DNA of 64,000 nt from Sipunculus nudus (Eukaryota; Annelida; Sipuncula; Golfingiida; Sipunculidae): NCBI GenBank assembly GCA_026874595.1, contig CM049306.1:29319519-29383518 (forward strand). Reading direction: 5' to 3'. The notes beneath the pieces were generated by a model. The model was not told the DNA's origin, ran no database searches, and saw only the letters and a program-made list of their open reading frames with translations. Positions within the stretch are counted from its first letter, which is position 1; each line of letters starts with the position of its first letter. Below, piece after piece: positions 1 to 12,479 of this stretch. Both the position numbers and the translations under genes were made by a program.

Positions 1-820
1 TTTACGTAAAGTCCAAACATAACTTGCTAGACAGTGGCGTTTCCATATGAAAGTGGCACTTAATTAAATAGTTTCGAAATATATTCGCATCCTGTTGAAT
101 GCGTTGAATGTTATATGTGTGTTTTCACATGCCATATACTTGCTCATTAAAAAGATTCTAATATACAGAAAATTTGATTCTTCATGGAAGGATACGAAAT
201 TATAGGTGACAAATGACAAATAGATGACGCGTGTTAATGGCCATTTATTAATGCTTCGCACCTTTTGTATTTAGAAATAAACATATGGCAGATAAATAAG
301 CAAATAACATTTAATTTAGTAAATAATATCGCAACATAGAGAAATCTCAGCAAATAAACAAAATTATTAATTATTTTAGACCTTTAATTGAAGTAAACAT
401 TGGTACAGCCGCACATTTTTATTCATATTCTATGTTTAAATTATTATAACCAATATTAATTATTGTAAGTGATCAATCAGTTAAAACCGTCTGTAAAACC
501 GGCCATTTTGTACACTTTCAAAAGATTTAAACTGGATAAGATGGAAATGTGTTTTGTATATTTATATCTAATATGTGTGTGTATGTATGTCATTTATGCA
601 TTTGTAGTATGTGTGTTGCGAATACGAAGGAAAGGGCACGGGAGCGATAATGCATATTAAAAAAATATATGATAATGAATAGTAGTGAAAATATTTAATT
701 ATAGTATATTATATAGATAACGATTTATTCCATTTAATGTACCACTCTGAAATATTTGCATGAGAGCGCAATTATACACTTCATTTCAGCTGAATTTCTT
801 TCTTTGTCACGTGATGCTAG
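1..820. other. AT-rich stretch with no recognised gene
   Basis: I see only short open frames without codon structure, splice signals or recognisable protein similarity, and no clear repeat. Confidence 0.5.
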
Positions 821-826
821 TTAAGT

Positions 827-1002
827 TATATATATAAACACACCTGGCAACACACCTATCAGATGAGGCGTACACTGCTGCTATTACTTCGCTAATACAC
901 CAGGACGTGATGTATAGTTGGCGCGAGTACAACGACAGAGAGCAGAACTGAGATATCCAACGTGATATATCAGGTGTCTAACAGGTTATACTATACGTGA
1001 GT
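827..1002 (+). promoter_or_regulatory. Candidate TATA promoter and short untranslated exon
   Basis: A TATA-like TATATATAAA lies at 827-836. It is followed by mixed-composition sequence and a donor-like GTGAGT at 997-1002. It could be an alternative 5' untranslated exon for the SOCS-box gene downstream, or a chance match. No coding frame supports it. Confidence 0.18.
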
Positions 1003-1577
1003 CTACAGCAACAGGTGTATCAGCAGTATCCTCGAATGTAGAGAACAGTGGGTCGTTTAGTCTTAGGACCAAATATTTGTTACGTTAATTTGTTTTTTTT
1101 TTTTTTTTTATTTTACTAAAAAATAAATTTGCCAAGTGAACTTACACAGTGATATGCATGAGCATGTATATTTTGGAAAGATGTTAGCATCTCACATTTA
1201 TCAGAATGAAATTTTCATATTAAAGAAATGGATATTGTTGTTTTATTTTTAATTTTTGAAATGCAGGTATCATAACTGTCCTGTCAAAACAGTTGTTAAT
1301 CTACGATTTCGTTTGCGCTGATTCTACTGAAATTTATTTTTTTTTGGTAACAAAATGTGGTAGTACTCAAACCTAATACGAGTATTGTGTTTCATAATTT
1401 TTTTGCGTCCTATATTAAAACTTTGAATATGTGTAAATCAAAGAAAACATTTGATAGAACATCCATAAAGAAAAGAAAAAAAATGCAGACAACAGGGTTA
1501 TTAGATAATCGACGAAACAGCTTATGATTTAACATTAAGACGAAATATAACAATCCGACAATATCTAACATATCAGC

Positions 1578-1903
1578 TGTGGTCTGAGGTTAGAGTAGAG
1601 GATTCACCGGGAGATCGCTAGTTCAAATCCCAGCCGAGGGGCGGTGAGCGTTCTTTGGGCTGTGTCCCAAAAGGCCGTACGTGTGTCATTCACAAACGAA
1701 TGTGTTTTTCATGGGTTCATCGGTGTTGTTTCCCATTAGTGAGGGTTTTTATACACTCAGGACACAGCAGGTGCGGTAGTCACTGGGCTAGGTGACACCA
1801 GGATATAAAATAAAATGACAAGAAGCGGGTGCTACCACCCTGTCACGTAGTCCCAAACCGAAATGGCACTTTGCTGATATAAATACTCGGTTTTAAAAAA
1901 AAA
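1578..1903 (+). mobile_element. tRNA-derived SINE-like element
   Basis: The head carries an RNA polymerase III B-box-like AGTTCAAATCC at 1620-1630, one mismatch from the GGTTCRANNCC consensus, preceded by a tRNA-like segment with a weak A box. A non-tRNA body follows, and the element ends in an A-run at 1895-1903. This head, body and A-tail order is the usual SINE plan. I found no second copy in the window and no clear target-site duplication, so the left boundary is approximate. Confidence 0.55.
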
Positions 1904-2244
1904 GGTCAACATTTAAAAAATGGAGGCGGCAACATAAGCAGGACTTAAATTAAATGAAAGATTGTATTTATCGCCTTAAATCTAAGAAGATGACAACACC
2001 TTCTATATAGTAACAATATATGAAATAGAAAAACAATTTATTATGTAAGCCGAGGGACTGCCTTACTGCACAAGCGTGATTCTCCATTCTGTTTTGCTCA
2101 GTTTGCTAGACGACCCCCTTTGGTGCAGCCTTAATCACACTAAGCTGAATATCTGGAGCTGTAAACATTTCCCGGACCTTCACCTGCCACACAAATGTAA
2201 TTCCCCTTACTGAGTGGCAAGAAACAAATTCATGTTTACGGATC

Positions 2245-2423
2245 CTGTGACGTCAACCCCCGGGGGCTCTCATTGGACATTGCGTCGTGACTTGCCCGTG
2301 ACGTAGGAGGACGTTCCCATGACCTGGTAAACACGGCGTGCGGTGGCTCAGATCACTTGTATCACTGGTACCCAAGAGATGTGTGTTTATTGCCTGGATT
2401 AATCATTTGATATTAATCAAAAG
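2245..2423 (+). promoter_or_regulatory. Promoter and 5' leader of the SOCS-box gene
   Basis: The CREB/ATF palindrome TGACGTCA is at 2248-2255, an inverted CCAAT box (ATTGG) at 2272-2276 and a second CRE half-site (TGACGT) at 2299-2304, all within 180 bases upstream of the proposed start codon. The segment is more GC-rich than its surroundings. The motifs are seen directly. Their use as this gene's promoter is inferred from position. Confidence 0.45.
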
Positions 2424-3398
2424 ATGCTATCTGCAGAAGAATTTCGATGTACAGCCAGAGGTAAGGTTCTTTAATATGCGACGTGTAAATACATCTGTGA
2501 TGCTATACATTGGAATCACCTTGTATATAAATACAAAATGTTATCATTTACCCAGGCACATTCGATCGTATACGTACCGTATGTATGTGTCACTGTCTGT
2601 GTGTGAGGGTGTGTGTGAAGAACTACTATTAACATCTCCACACAAGGGATTTCGTGCTTGTGTATATTACAGACAGTAAACTCAGCTATATGGAGCTATC
2701 ACTTGTGAGACGAACTTAAACTCATTGACATCCGATATGTCAGAGAGAGAGAGAAAGATGTAATTTTCATATATCCTTATTTTACTTGACGTTGTTTCAT
2801 GGAAACCAACACAATACATATACCATTGTATTAACGTTGTAAACTTTAAGTAAATATCCGTCTTTCATAATCTACACCCCTGTCAGTTACACAAATAACG
2901 ATACTGAGTCTGGAGTGAAATACACTGAGTCTGAAAGTCCTGACTCCCCGGCAGCATATAGGTCTACTAACTCTCCCTTAATTTTTTCTCTTCGGGTTCA
3001 GAATCATGTCACTTGCCACACACTGCAGGACCGGGTAATAATCAAGATTATGCAAAGACACGTAAAAACGTCACTACGTTCAGAGGAATGTTGTAAGATG
3101 ACAATTACATACCACATGTATATAGGACAGAGATATTCATGCAGCTACTCGTGATGTTGGTATGTGAGCATTTCAATGAATGAATTATGGCCTTACGGCT
3201 AGAACATACTGGCTAATACATTTACACGTGTGCTAATAAATGCTCTGGTATTAAATATATACATCTGGTTTGCAAATATATCCAATGATGTTAATAGTAT
3301 AACCGTGATACGGTATGTATAGGGAGTCTCGCGGCCAACAAAAGGTTCATGGCTGAGAGACGTTAAACATTGTGCATCAAATGTTTCTATAGGTATGT

Positions 3399-3442
<44 letters not shown>

Positions 3443-6400
3443 GATTACACGATCTTTGATTTCTGAATACTCCGGAATTCTACGATACACATGCACATCA
3501 CTGAATTTACTACTTCTTCGTTTATTCAGTTTCAACTACTGTCATTTATAAACAAGGAGCACAATAAAATAAGACAGAAAATTTAAATGTCGCACTATTA
3601 TTAAATTTAAAGTTGAAGAGGGAAAAAAGGAAACGAAGGTAGGCACACTTCATGGCACACGCGCAGAGCTCGTAACGTAAATAAAAAGAATGGGCAATAC
3701 TGTTAATTAATGATGTCAATTATGCCTAATTAAGCTTATTCCTATGATGAAAGGAATCCCTTCTTAGGTCTGTATATATAATCAGAATTAATTAAAAAAT
3801 TCACACAATCAAGTAGTGACCAGGATAATTATTATTCATGTCCTTAACGATGGTAACAAATACATTAAACAGCTGCTAAATGGTTGTTCAAGTCATAACT
3901 ATTCCAAATTATGAAACTAAAATGGGACTGACAGTTCAATTTTAGGACGACACTATGTCAGCAGACTATATAACACGGAAGAACCATATGTCACAAGGTT
4001 ACAAGATATTAAATTTGTCTCCTTTCTTGATTGCATTACTGTCCTGTTGTTTGAAGATAAAAAAAAGTGTCAATCATTAACAGTGAAGTTTCTTTATATG
4101 CACTCCCATGCTTGATCAGTCTATAAATATATAAACTAGATTGCTTATCACCACTGGTGTCGTGGCATACCAGCCGATCAAGTTATCCTAGGCACGTTGA
4201 TGTTCTGAAGTCGTGAGGATTCCCTAACCAAAGACATCAGCCATGCAATCACGAACTGTTTTACATAAGTCTGGCAAGTTCTTCTGCACTGGCAAGTGGA
4301 ACACTAAAGTGATACTGACGCACGTTTAAAAGAAATCGTGCTTATACTTTATCGAAAAAAAAATCATTAACCATTTAATTTTTATTGATTTTTTTAAGTT
4401 GTTTAATTTTTCATGATGTATATATGACAAATGTCCTTAAATGTCCTTATATTTCTTATGGATATCAAAAACGTCATAGGGAATATTTTGTAACTTCCAA
4501 CTTCATTTTATTGATTAACAGGTATTTATATTAAAATCAGTCTTTCCCCAAATAATATAGATTTTAATCGGTTAAAGTTCCCTTGCAAAAAAATCTAAAG
4601 GACGGTTTGGATTTTAATAATGTAAGATATATAAATGCATAGTTTGAGTCCATGTATGATGTACTTTTCGGGAATTTAATAATTTTAAAACATTATAAAT
4701 TTTAAAATATTCCTATTTTGGGAATAATTTTCCTGCTATGGTTACGAAGAACAAATGGCAAACAATAAATTAGTAATCAATGATTTTACTTTTTGATTTC
4801 CACACAAATTTTAAACCAAAAATGTCTGTCATCTTCATGCCTACATCTCAGTATCTTTGATTCAACACTCACTGATTCAATCTAAAATACGCACTGATTT
4901 TTGCGCATTTATCAGCTAAGCACGTGATCATACATTTATATTCACATCTTTAATGCAGTCATTTCTTTACAGGACTAAATTTCTTGCTGACCGACGCAAG
5001 AAACCTTGCACATGACCTGCATCGCCAAGGAGTGAGGAGTTGCGGTGGTTGCCATGGAGACCAATTTAAATTCTATCGAATCAAAGGACATTCCTACACA
5101 GTTGTTGCGAAACTGACTAAATGTTGGCACGTGGCTTGTGGAAGGAATGCTGATTTTATAGTCCTGGACGTGACACAGCCACGATTGATCCGACCACTGT
5201 TTGACTGGTTCACTAACAAACCCCACAGTGCACCTTCAGAAAGAAGTGTAGCAATGACCATCAGGCGGCGATTCACGTTCAGTAACGTCAAAGATCTCGA
5301 ATCAACAGGTGACATGTTCCGCGTCTACGTCAGCTCACAGAGTAATTTCATTATCACAGTTGGACCGAACAGACGACCCGTTGAAGGGTACGAGACCCTT
5401 CCTGACTTCCCAAAGGTCAAACGAACATCAACCGTGTCGTTTACGACAGAGGTACGGATTTTAGTATTTTTTGTTCAAATATTTCATTGAGATGGTTGAA
5501 TTAGCTAATTCGATGGTCTTCAACAGGGTCCTATATAGTACAGTATTTACAACAATGTATGGTAATCCACTCATTAATCGAGCAGGATATGCGAAATATA
5601 TGCTGATGCATGACTATGTTAAATATAACCACATGGCAAAAAGCATAATATCTAATTGATTATTGAATATAAACAAATTTAAAGTAAACTGTTTGTTCAC
5701 GGAGATGTCTCTATTAGTGATTTTCCAATCGACCGATGATGCCTATGGCAATGATTAGTCGTTTTCATTCATAATCGATTTAATTGGTCGCATTTTGGCA
5801 TAATAGATCACAAATGATTACGTATGCACATGCAAAGAAGTCATGTCATCCATGAAAATATTTTAATACTGTCAAAGATAAACGAAAGACGGGACACAGA
5901 GTGACGAGCAGCATTATAAATGAACCTTGCGCAACGATCAAGTGTAAACAACACGACCATTAGGTTGACATTTCAGCGTGATGTAGGCCTACAAGTCCGA
6001 CCGAATTTTCTCCTACAATATTTCAGGTGTAGCCTTAATCTATATACAACAGATTTCAAGGTAGTGTAGAGGTTAGTGCTAAACAAAAAATAATCGATTA
6101 ATAAACGATCGTCGGACTTTTTTTCCTTTCAGCCATCTAACATGGTTTTACAACATTCCTACTATTAGTAATAAACACTAAGCATATCTAAATATCGAGA
6201 ATATAATTAAATTACATTATTTATAGGTAAGTATATATTTTTATCATATATTATCTTTCATCAAGCATTTGTAGGACTAAATGAGCACCTAATATGGTAT
6301 CTATATTTATAAGTGCATGTAACTGATTCTATAGTCGAGGACTAGCATTACATGTACATAAAATGGCACATTTTCATTATCAAATAACACCCTCCAATAA

Positions 6401-8199
6401 GTGTCGCGTTTTTTCTTTGATTCATGTTTCCCTGACCGAAAAACCGATAAAAAACTTGAACAAAGATATGGCCTTATGTTATTTCATTGTAGTCCTCAAC
6501 AATATATAATGATACATAATGACAAAGAATAATATAATATGGTAATAATACACAATAATGATAAAATACGCCTGAAATGTTAAAAAAAGGTGACAAATTT
6601 GTAAATATATACAGTCGAGCCCACTCAGGGTCACAAATTTGTGTTTTTAATACAGTTTGTGACAAATCTTTAAAATATTTACTTATATAGCTACATTGAA
6701 TTACCATGACACTTCGTTATCATTAACATATCAATTTTTAGTGGTAATATGAAGTGATTTCGAAAGTGTATCTTGTATAAGTTTAAATTCAAATATTCTG
6801 TCAAAATTTAGAATAAGACAATGTACAGTGTGGAACGGAAATTGTTGATCGCAATATCTTATCTCCATACAAAACTGCCGTAAAAAACTGATACTTGTTT
6901 ATCAGATATTAGTCATCATGACAAAAGTAAAAACCTTAACAAAACTGTACACATACACTTGATTTCCTTTCTAGCTTTCCGGAAACACTAACATTTTCTG
7001 GCATTTTTCCGGTATTTATAGAGTCCGAATGCACGTCATACAGAAATAATTTCATTTAATGTAATAACTACAGGCGCGGATCCAGAAGTTTTTTTGCAGG
7101 GAGGGGTCAGCGGGTGTCATGCATAAAAATTGTCTAAAAATGTCATTGGTTGATATCGGGGGGGGGGGGGGGGGGGGGGGGTCTCGACCCCAAAAACCCC
7201 CCGTCATGCATAGGATTTGTCTGTAAAAAGGTCGTTGAATGAGGGGGGTTGTTTCTGTACCAGAGTGTTTCGCAATTCCTTTACATAATGGGAATAGACC
7301 GTCATAATATGATCCTTTTAGGATCAGAATTCAATTTAATTTTGGTGGCGTCATTGTTATAACAAATGGTCTAGTCCTATGATGCAAGTGTGCTTGAACA
7401 AAGGTGTATAAAGGTTCAACCATTATCTTTATTTCAGACATTACGAATGGCCGACAACCTCGGAGCCTATTGGCCAGCAGCAGCCGCATTCCACCCAGCC
7501 TCCGAAAACGAGGCTTGCCTCGCTATGGTTCGCTCAAGACAGAGGTGCGCGCATTTGCTCTCCAGTGGCGTAAAGGGTCAACTGGTATTGTATGACGTCA
7601 CACTGAACGAAGTCATCGAATCTTACGAAGGGGACTATTTTAGCGGAAGCAACTTATGTTTTATGTTAAACGGCAGACAATTATTCGCAGTGACTGCACC
7701 GCGCGTGTCACGGTCAGGAAATTTTATGGGACAAAGCACAATTGTGTTTCAAACGGAAGGACTGCGTCCCATACTGAAAATTCCAATGGACACTTTGAAC
7801 CAAATATACAGTATCCGCCCTCTGTATTCTCTGTGTGGTTCATGGTTAGCCGTCTTGGCGAGGACGAAACTGTGTTTGGAATGTAAAGAAAACGGACAGA
7901 ACAGTCACAAACCAGACGACAGTCCATTTAAACATTCTATGGACTCTCTGATGAAACAGTTCAAGAAAGTGAAATTAAGACACCAGCTCTCCACTGAAGA
8001 AGGCGAAACAAAGCGACCAGACGCCTTCCCTCTCTGTGTTCAAGTACAACTTTATCAGGTTCCTTTGGAAAACCCATTGTTGTCCTTATTACACCTGTCA
8101 TCTATTGCACTCCTGCAAAACTACCCCACAAAACTGCTCAACAGACTCCGCATACCCTCCGACCTCAGAAATTACCTCTCGGTGCTAAAACAATATTGA
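2424..8199 (+). CDS. SOCS-box protein with a possible beta-propeller body (three exons)
   Basis: Coding exons are 2424-2460, 4973-5451 and 7438-8199, giving 425 residues. The ATG at 2424 follows an in-frame TAA at 2400-2402. Exon 1 ends in phase 1 at a GTAAGG donor, and exon 2 begins with the two bases needed to complete that codon. Exon 2 ends in phase 0 at GTACGG, and exon 3 follows a TTTCAG acceptor. The C-terminal 40 residues form a SOCS box: a BC box (SLLHLSSIAL, fitting S-L-x3-[C/S/A]-x3-hydrophobic) and a Cul-box-like IPSDLRNYL end. SOCS boxes recruit Elongin B/C and a cullin, so a role as a ubiquitin ligase substrate receptor in cytoplasm or nucleus is likely. The body (about residues 30-380) is not a family I recognise. 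Strand-like stretches such as FIVLDVT and LVLYDVTLNEV suggest WD40-like blades, which is inference only. Exon 1 codes for just 12 residues plus one base. Confidence 0.75.
3402..3441. repeat. (AT)n microsatellite
   Basis: About 20 perfect AT units, within intron 1 of the SOCS-box gene. Confidence 0.9.
6612..6625. mobile_element. Solo transposon terminus, pogo-like
   Basis: CAGTCGAGCCCACT preceded by TA matches the right-hand end (read inwards) of the element at 49426-50547. The partner terminus was not found, so this is a remnant in intron 2 of the SOCS-box gene. Confidence 0.35.
7071..7200 (+). mobile_element. Fragment of the GGATCCAG MITE family with a G-run
   Basis: The end motif CAGGCGCGGATCCAG at 7071-7085 is one mismatch from the terminus of the complete MITE at 24501-24709. 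It is followed by a run of 24 G at 7158-7181. No opposite end was found. Confidence 0.45.
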
Positions 8200-8222
8200 T
8201 AATTAAGCAGCTATTCTTTTTT

Positions 8223-8238
8223 AATAAAATATGAATAA
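8223..8238 (+). terminator. Polyadenylation signals of the SOCS-box gene
   Basis: AATAAA occurs at 8223-8228 and again at 8233-8238, 24-39 bases after the TGA stop at 8197-8199. This implies a very short 3' untranslated region. Confidence 0.6.
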
Positions 8239-8239
8239 A

Positions 8240-8420
8240 ACAATCACAAGTGCTTTCTTTTCTTTTCCTTTCATGTAAAGATAATTGTTTTTGCCAGTAT
8301 ATACAGTAAAACGATGCCTACCGACCACCTTTGCTTAGCGACCTCTTGTTCACGGTCCCGATTCTTTTTGCTCCTTTTATAAGACAACGCTTATCGGGGT
8401 ACAATTGTATTTTCTCGTTT

Positions 8421-8477
<57 letters not shown>

Positions 8478-9115
8478 ACATACATACATACAAGTATAAC
8501 CCGTAGGTATAAGGTTTTGAAAATAAGGTATTTATTTTTCTAGTATATGTTTATTCTAAACAATGTAGGTTAAGATATAGAATATTTCATAGTAAACTCA
8601 GTAACAGAACATCTATAATTCTAATTATTAATATATTTAATTCAAAATATAAAATATAAATCTCTGAATATCGGGCCGGGGGCGGGGTAAAAAGTGGGGG
8701 GATATTAACCCCTCCCCCTGTATTGACGTCCCTGTATTTATATATGTATGTCACCTCCTATTTACTACCACTTACGGACAGTCTCTTGAAAGTTAACTAT
8801 TTATTTTCATACATTATTTTTCTCAATTGCGGGCCCCTCTCTATTCTGAATTGCGGGCATTTATCGCGGAACAGAGTTGTCAAATGACCTCTGTATCGCG
8901 GGCAGAGCGACAGGCCGTTCTTTAATTTTTAGCGGCCAGCCGATGACCGTAACGTAGTATTCCTTGACCTGCCGCGAGGGGTGCTTGAATGTGCCGTTGG
9001 GGTACTAGATACTAGATGTGAAAATTACGGGCGACGTTTTCTTAGATCTTAATTTGTTTCTCTGTGGTGCCTACGACAGGTGCGACGGTCCGCCTCATAA
9101 CTTAACTGACGTTGA
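8240..9115. other. Intergenic sequence with an (AT)n microsatellite
   Basis: An (AT)n tract covers about 8428-8472. A CAGTAAAACG-type end at 8305 may be a decayed DNA-transposon terminus. No gene is recognised. Confidence 0.4.
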
Positions 9116-9224
9116 TTAGCTCAACATAAGCTGATGTCAAACGTCTCGAATCCCTGTCAGATTACTGTCTAGTTCACTGTTGATTTATTTAGTTGAATTA
9201 TCATTCTGATTAATGTTGATTATT

Positions 9225-9440
9225 ACTATTATTATTATTTTCCCACGCTAAATGAGAACATCAACTTTCTTGTGTGGGAATGGTTCCAGAAATAAGTACA
9301 TGTCTGCATGGACCCATGCCACAGGCAAGAGCACTGGAGATGGCCTCGAAACATGTGATTAGCGACTTTAAGACCTCCAATGGATGACTGGAAAAGTTAA
9401 AAAATGCGCTGAACATCCGTTAATTGAGACCAAATATAAA
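9225..9440 (+). repeat. Dispersed repeat, copy 1 (pair with 11625-11815)
   Basis: The segment from the ATT-rich run through the CACGCTAAAT motif to CATCCGTTAATTGAGA is closely similar, in the same orientation, to 11625-11815. The two copies lie 2.4 kb apart. A C-run at 9557-9581 follows. No open frame is shared between the copies, so it is a non-coding repeat of unknown class. Confidence 0.7.
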
Positions 9441-10206
9441 CAGCTTTTGAATCCCAGGCAGATCTACCTTAACACCAATTATTCTGTCTTCCTCTATTTC
9501 AGCTCACGAATTTACTGTAATCCCTTTAATTTCCCGCCGCAACATGAATCCTACATCCCCCCCCCCCCCCCCCCCCCCCCCATTTAGTCGCCTAAATTCA
9601 TCATAATGGATAAGTGTGCTATCGCAAACAGCATGACACAAGTATTTAGAACGTACTGATGATATAGATAACACAAGCTGTCTGGAAATAACCAGTGTTC
9701 TACATCAAAGCAAATACCACAAGTTACCTTGTGTATAAAACAGGTGACACAGGCATGGGGTACTCTGCATTATTTCTCTGACATTAAAAGTACAGAGAGT
9801 TAATTGTAGTTTATTTGTATCAATCATTGACTAGATCAAGATAGATTAAGTTTATATATTATTTAGTAAAGAGTCAGATATATATATAGGTTTCCGTGAT
9901 CGAAACATCCTTGTTTCTACGTTCCACTAGGAAGGCTGTTTGTGATCATAATCTCTCTGTCCCCTTTGATGTTCTTTACTCATGTCTGTTCTGTTGCCAT
10001 AAAGTCGCTGGTATACATTCGGTGGCCAAAAGCCCTTTTGTCGAATCAAGTGCGCTCTGGCAGAATGTACACATGCTACATGTACAAGTAGCATTCCACA
10101 ACACTTGGATTTTTTTAATTTTAAAAATCTTTATATCAGATACGTGATTTGCGTAACATAAGGAAATTGTCTCGGCTGCGGAGTGTTAGACCCCTGGACC
10201 ATCTAA

Positions 10207-10236
10207 GCAGCCGACAATCTAAACACTGTCGGCTGC
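10207..10236. repeat. Perfect 10-bp hairpin with related half-sites
   Basis: GCAGCCGACA and TGTCGGCTGC are perfect reverse complements around a 10-base loop. Further CAGCCGACA or CGGCTGC half-sites lie at about 10175 and 10265. The function is unknown. It may be the core of a small foldback element. Confidence 0.6.
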
Positions 10237-10366
10237 CCAGACAGTCCACACTCCACCCACTGCGCAGCCGACAATGCTTTAACTCATATCACTAAGTGTC
10301 AGTTGCCTAGATGTGTGACATTCTAGACCTTGTAGGTATTATTAATTTGAACTTTTATTGTACAAA

Positions 10367-10409
<43 letters not shown>

Positions 10410-11624
10410 TAGCATATATGACACTGAGATATAGTATGGTCTGGTTACATACACTTAACCATACATTAAGGTAATGCTCAGGACTGGTTAAATTCCTAAA
10501 AATTGATGTTTTTGTAATAGAAGGTATACTTAATGTTTAAATTTAATTAAAAAGCTTATAAATTAAAACATGTTCCTCCAAAACGAAGTTTATATTTATC
10601 AAAATATAGAAAATCTCCTAAGCTTTCAGAAAATGTATACTTTAACGGGTGCTAAGGCATTTGATTGTTCAATGCAAAGGAAAAACTGAAAAAGAAACTT
10701 GAACAAAGTCAGGTCACGGGGGGGGGGGGGGCAGTCCTACTACCTTATATCAGAGTGGGCAATATTTTTATATTTGCAGCAACCATGGACACCTGCTTAT
10801 GTGTACAAGGGATGTGTATTTTATTTCAGGGTTAAATGACTTGTTAGAACACCGCTTCTTATACCAAGCAATGGTTTTATAATCCCATTTCCACAATTTG
10901 ACATTATGGGACTTTTTTTACAGCTTTAACTTTGTCTCCAAATCACAAAAAGAGGGAAATTCATCCCCAACAGAAATGTTGACTGCCATGGTGCTGACAA
11001 GCTATTATTAACTATCCTTGATTTAAACCCTTTATTCCTTGTAAAGCCCTAAAGCCATAAAGTAACTACTTACTCACTACTCAGGAACTGAGAATCTGCT
11101 CTCTCATCACTAGTGACCTATGAAATCATTGGTGTACCTGATTGCCAAACCCTTAAGCTAATAAATACTCACAATAACATCAATGGATCATCAAAAGGGT
11201 CTAGTGCAAAACAAACCCACAAACTGTGTACACTGCATTAATCATCTGACCTGGTCAGTCAATGAAATGCAAATACATGCTTTTGAAATACATGTAGTGT
11301 AGGTGTATGTATTCTAGTGCATAAGAATTAAACGTTTACCATATTTTTATACTTAAATTACATGGAATGTGATGCTGCATTTAGTGTTTTAATTTTCCAA
11401 ATTAAAAATCAAACCTTGTTACCTTTTTTCTTAATTCAGCAACATTTTACTAACTATTACTACAAGGTCTAGAATGTCAAACACCTAGGCAAATCTGGGA
11501 CTCACAATTAGTGTGTCGTGAGTCGCATTTTTCCTTCATGCGCTGTAGCGTGTAGCTCACTTATGATTTATTCAGCTGAGTTATCAAGCTCATTATTGTT
11601 GGATCATTACTACATGTATTATTA

Positions 11625-11815
11625 TTATTTGCGCACGCTAAATTAGAACATGAACTTTCTTGTGTTGGAATGGTTCCAGAAATAAGGACATGTGTGGACC
11701 CATGCCACAGGGAAGAGCACTAGAAATGGCCTCGAAATAAGCGACTTTAAGATCTCCTATGGATAGCTGGAAATGTTCAAACAGCGTTGCAACATCCGTT
11801 AATTGAGATCATTGA
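11625..11815 (+). repeat. Dispersed repeat, copy 2 (pair with 9225-9440)
   Basis: Direct repeat of 9225-9440, with small deletions relative to copy 1. An (AT)n tract at about 11995-12016 lies nearby. Confidence 0.7.
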
Positions 11816-12389
11816 TTTTTGTAATAGAAAATAATTACTTAATGTATATGAACATGATTTAATAGTTTCTTTCCCCATTTCGAAATTAAATATGCACATT
11901 TAAGTGTATACCAAAATGTGCTGTTTTTCTGTTTTCTTTTCTTACATAATTTACTTGAATTTTAAAAGTAGAATGAATTTTAATTAATAAATAAATATAT
12001 ATATATATATATATATTATTTTTAATACATTTTAAATTTTGTGTTATTTCTTGTGTTTATACCATGGAGTGTAAGCCCTTATATTTCAAATAAGTAGGTC
12101 AAGAAATTCATAACCTCCCTATTAAGGGCACCACTATTGCGGGCTAAATGTCCGGTCCCGACAGTACCCCTAATTCGGAGGTTCTAATGTATATATAAAA
12201 TGACGGCATTGCATACGCTGTAACATATCTAAATATGTATTTCTGTAAACTAACTGCATGATTGAGAATTGAAACGACTTCGGTTTTAACCATCATCCGA
12301 TTGCTGTTCCGTAGACCCGTTTCAGCTCTGACATTTGTACTACGAGTGTTTATCTGCGGAAAGACCTTCAGACCACAGAACTAAGTCTA

Positions 12390-12390
<1 letters not shown>

Positions 12391-12459
<69 letters not shown>
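12391..12459. repeat. (CT)n microsatellite
   Basis: About 33 CT dinucleotides, nearly uninterrupted. Confidence 0.95.
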
Positions 12460-12462
<3 letters not shown>

Positions 12463-12479
12463 GCCCTAGCTCTCAAGCA

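Noticed and set aside
1578-1660. Possible functional tRNA gene
   Set aside because: There is a B-box-like block but no cloverleaf pairing I could build, and the sequence continues into a SINE-type body with an A-tail.
2338-2679. 113-codon frame beginning at GTG
   Set aside because: It runs through the splice donor at 2461. The ATG at 2424 in a different frame joins exon 2 in the correct phase.
8428-8510. Open frames with repeated YIYIYI peptides here and at 17.9, 30.8, 47.8, 51.8 and 58.7 kb
   Set aside because: They are translations of (AT)n microsatellites and have no coding support.
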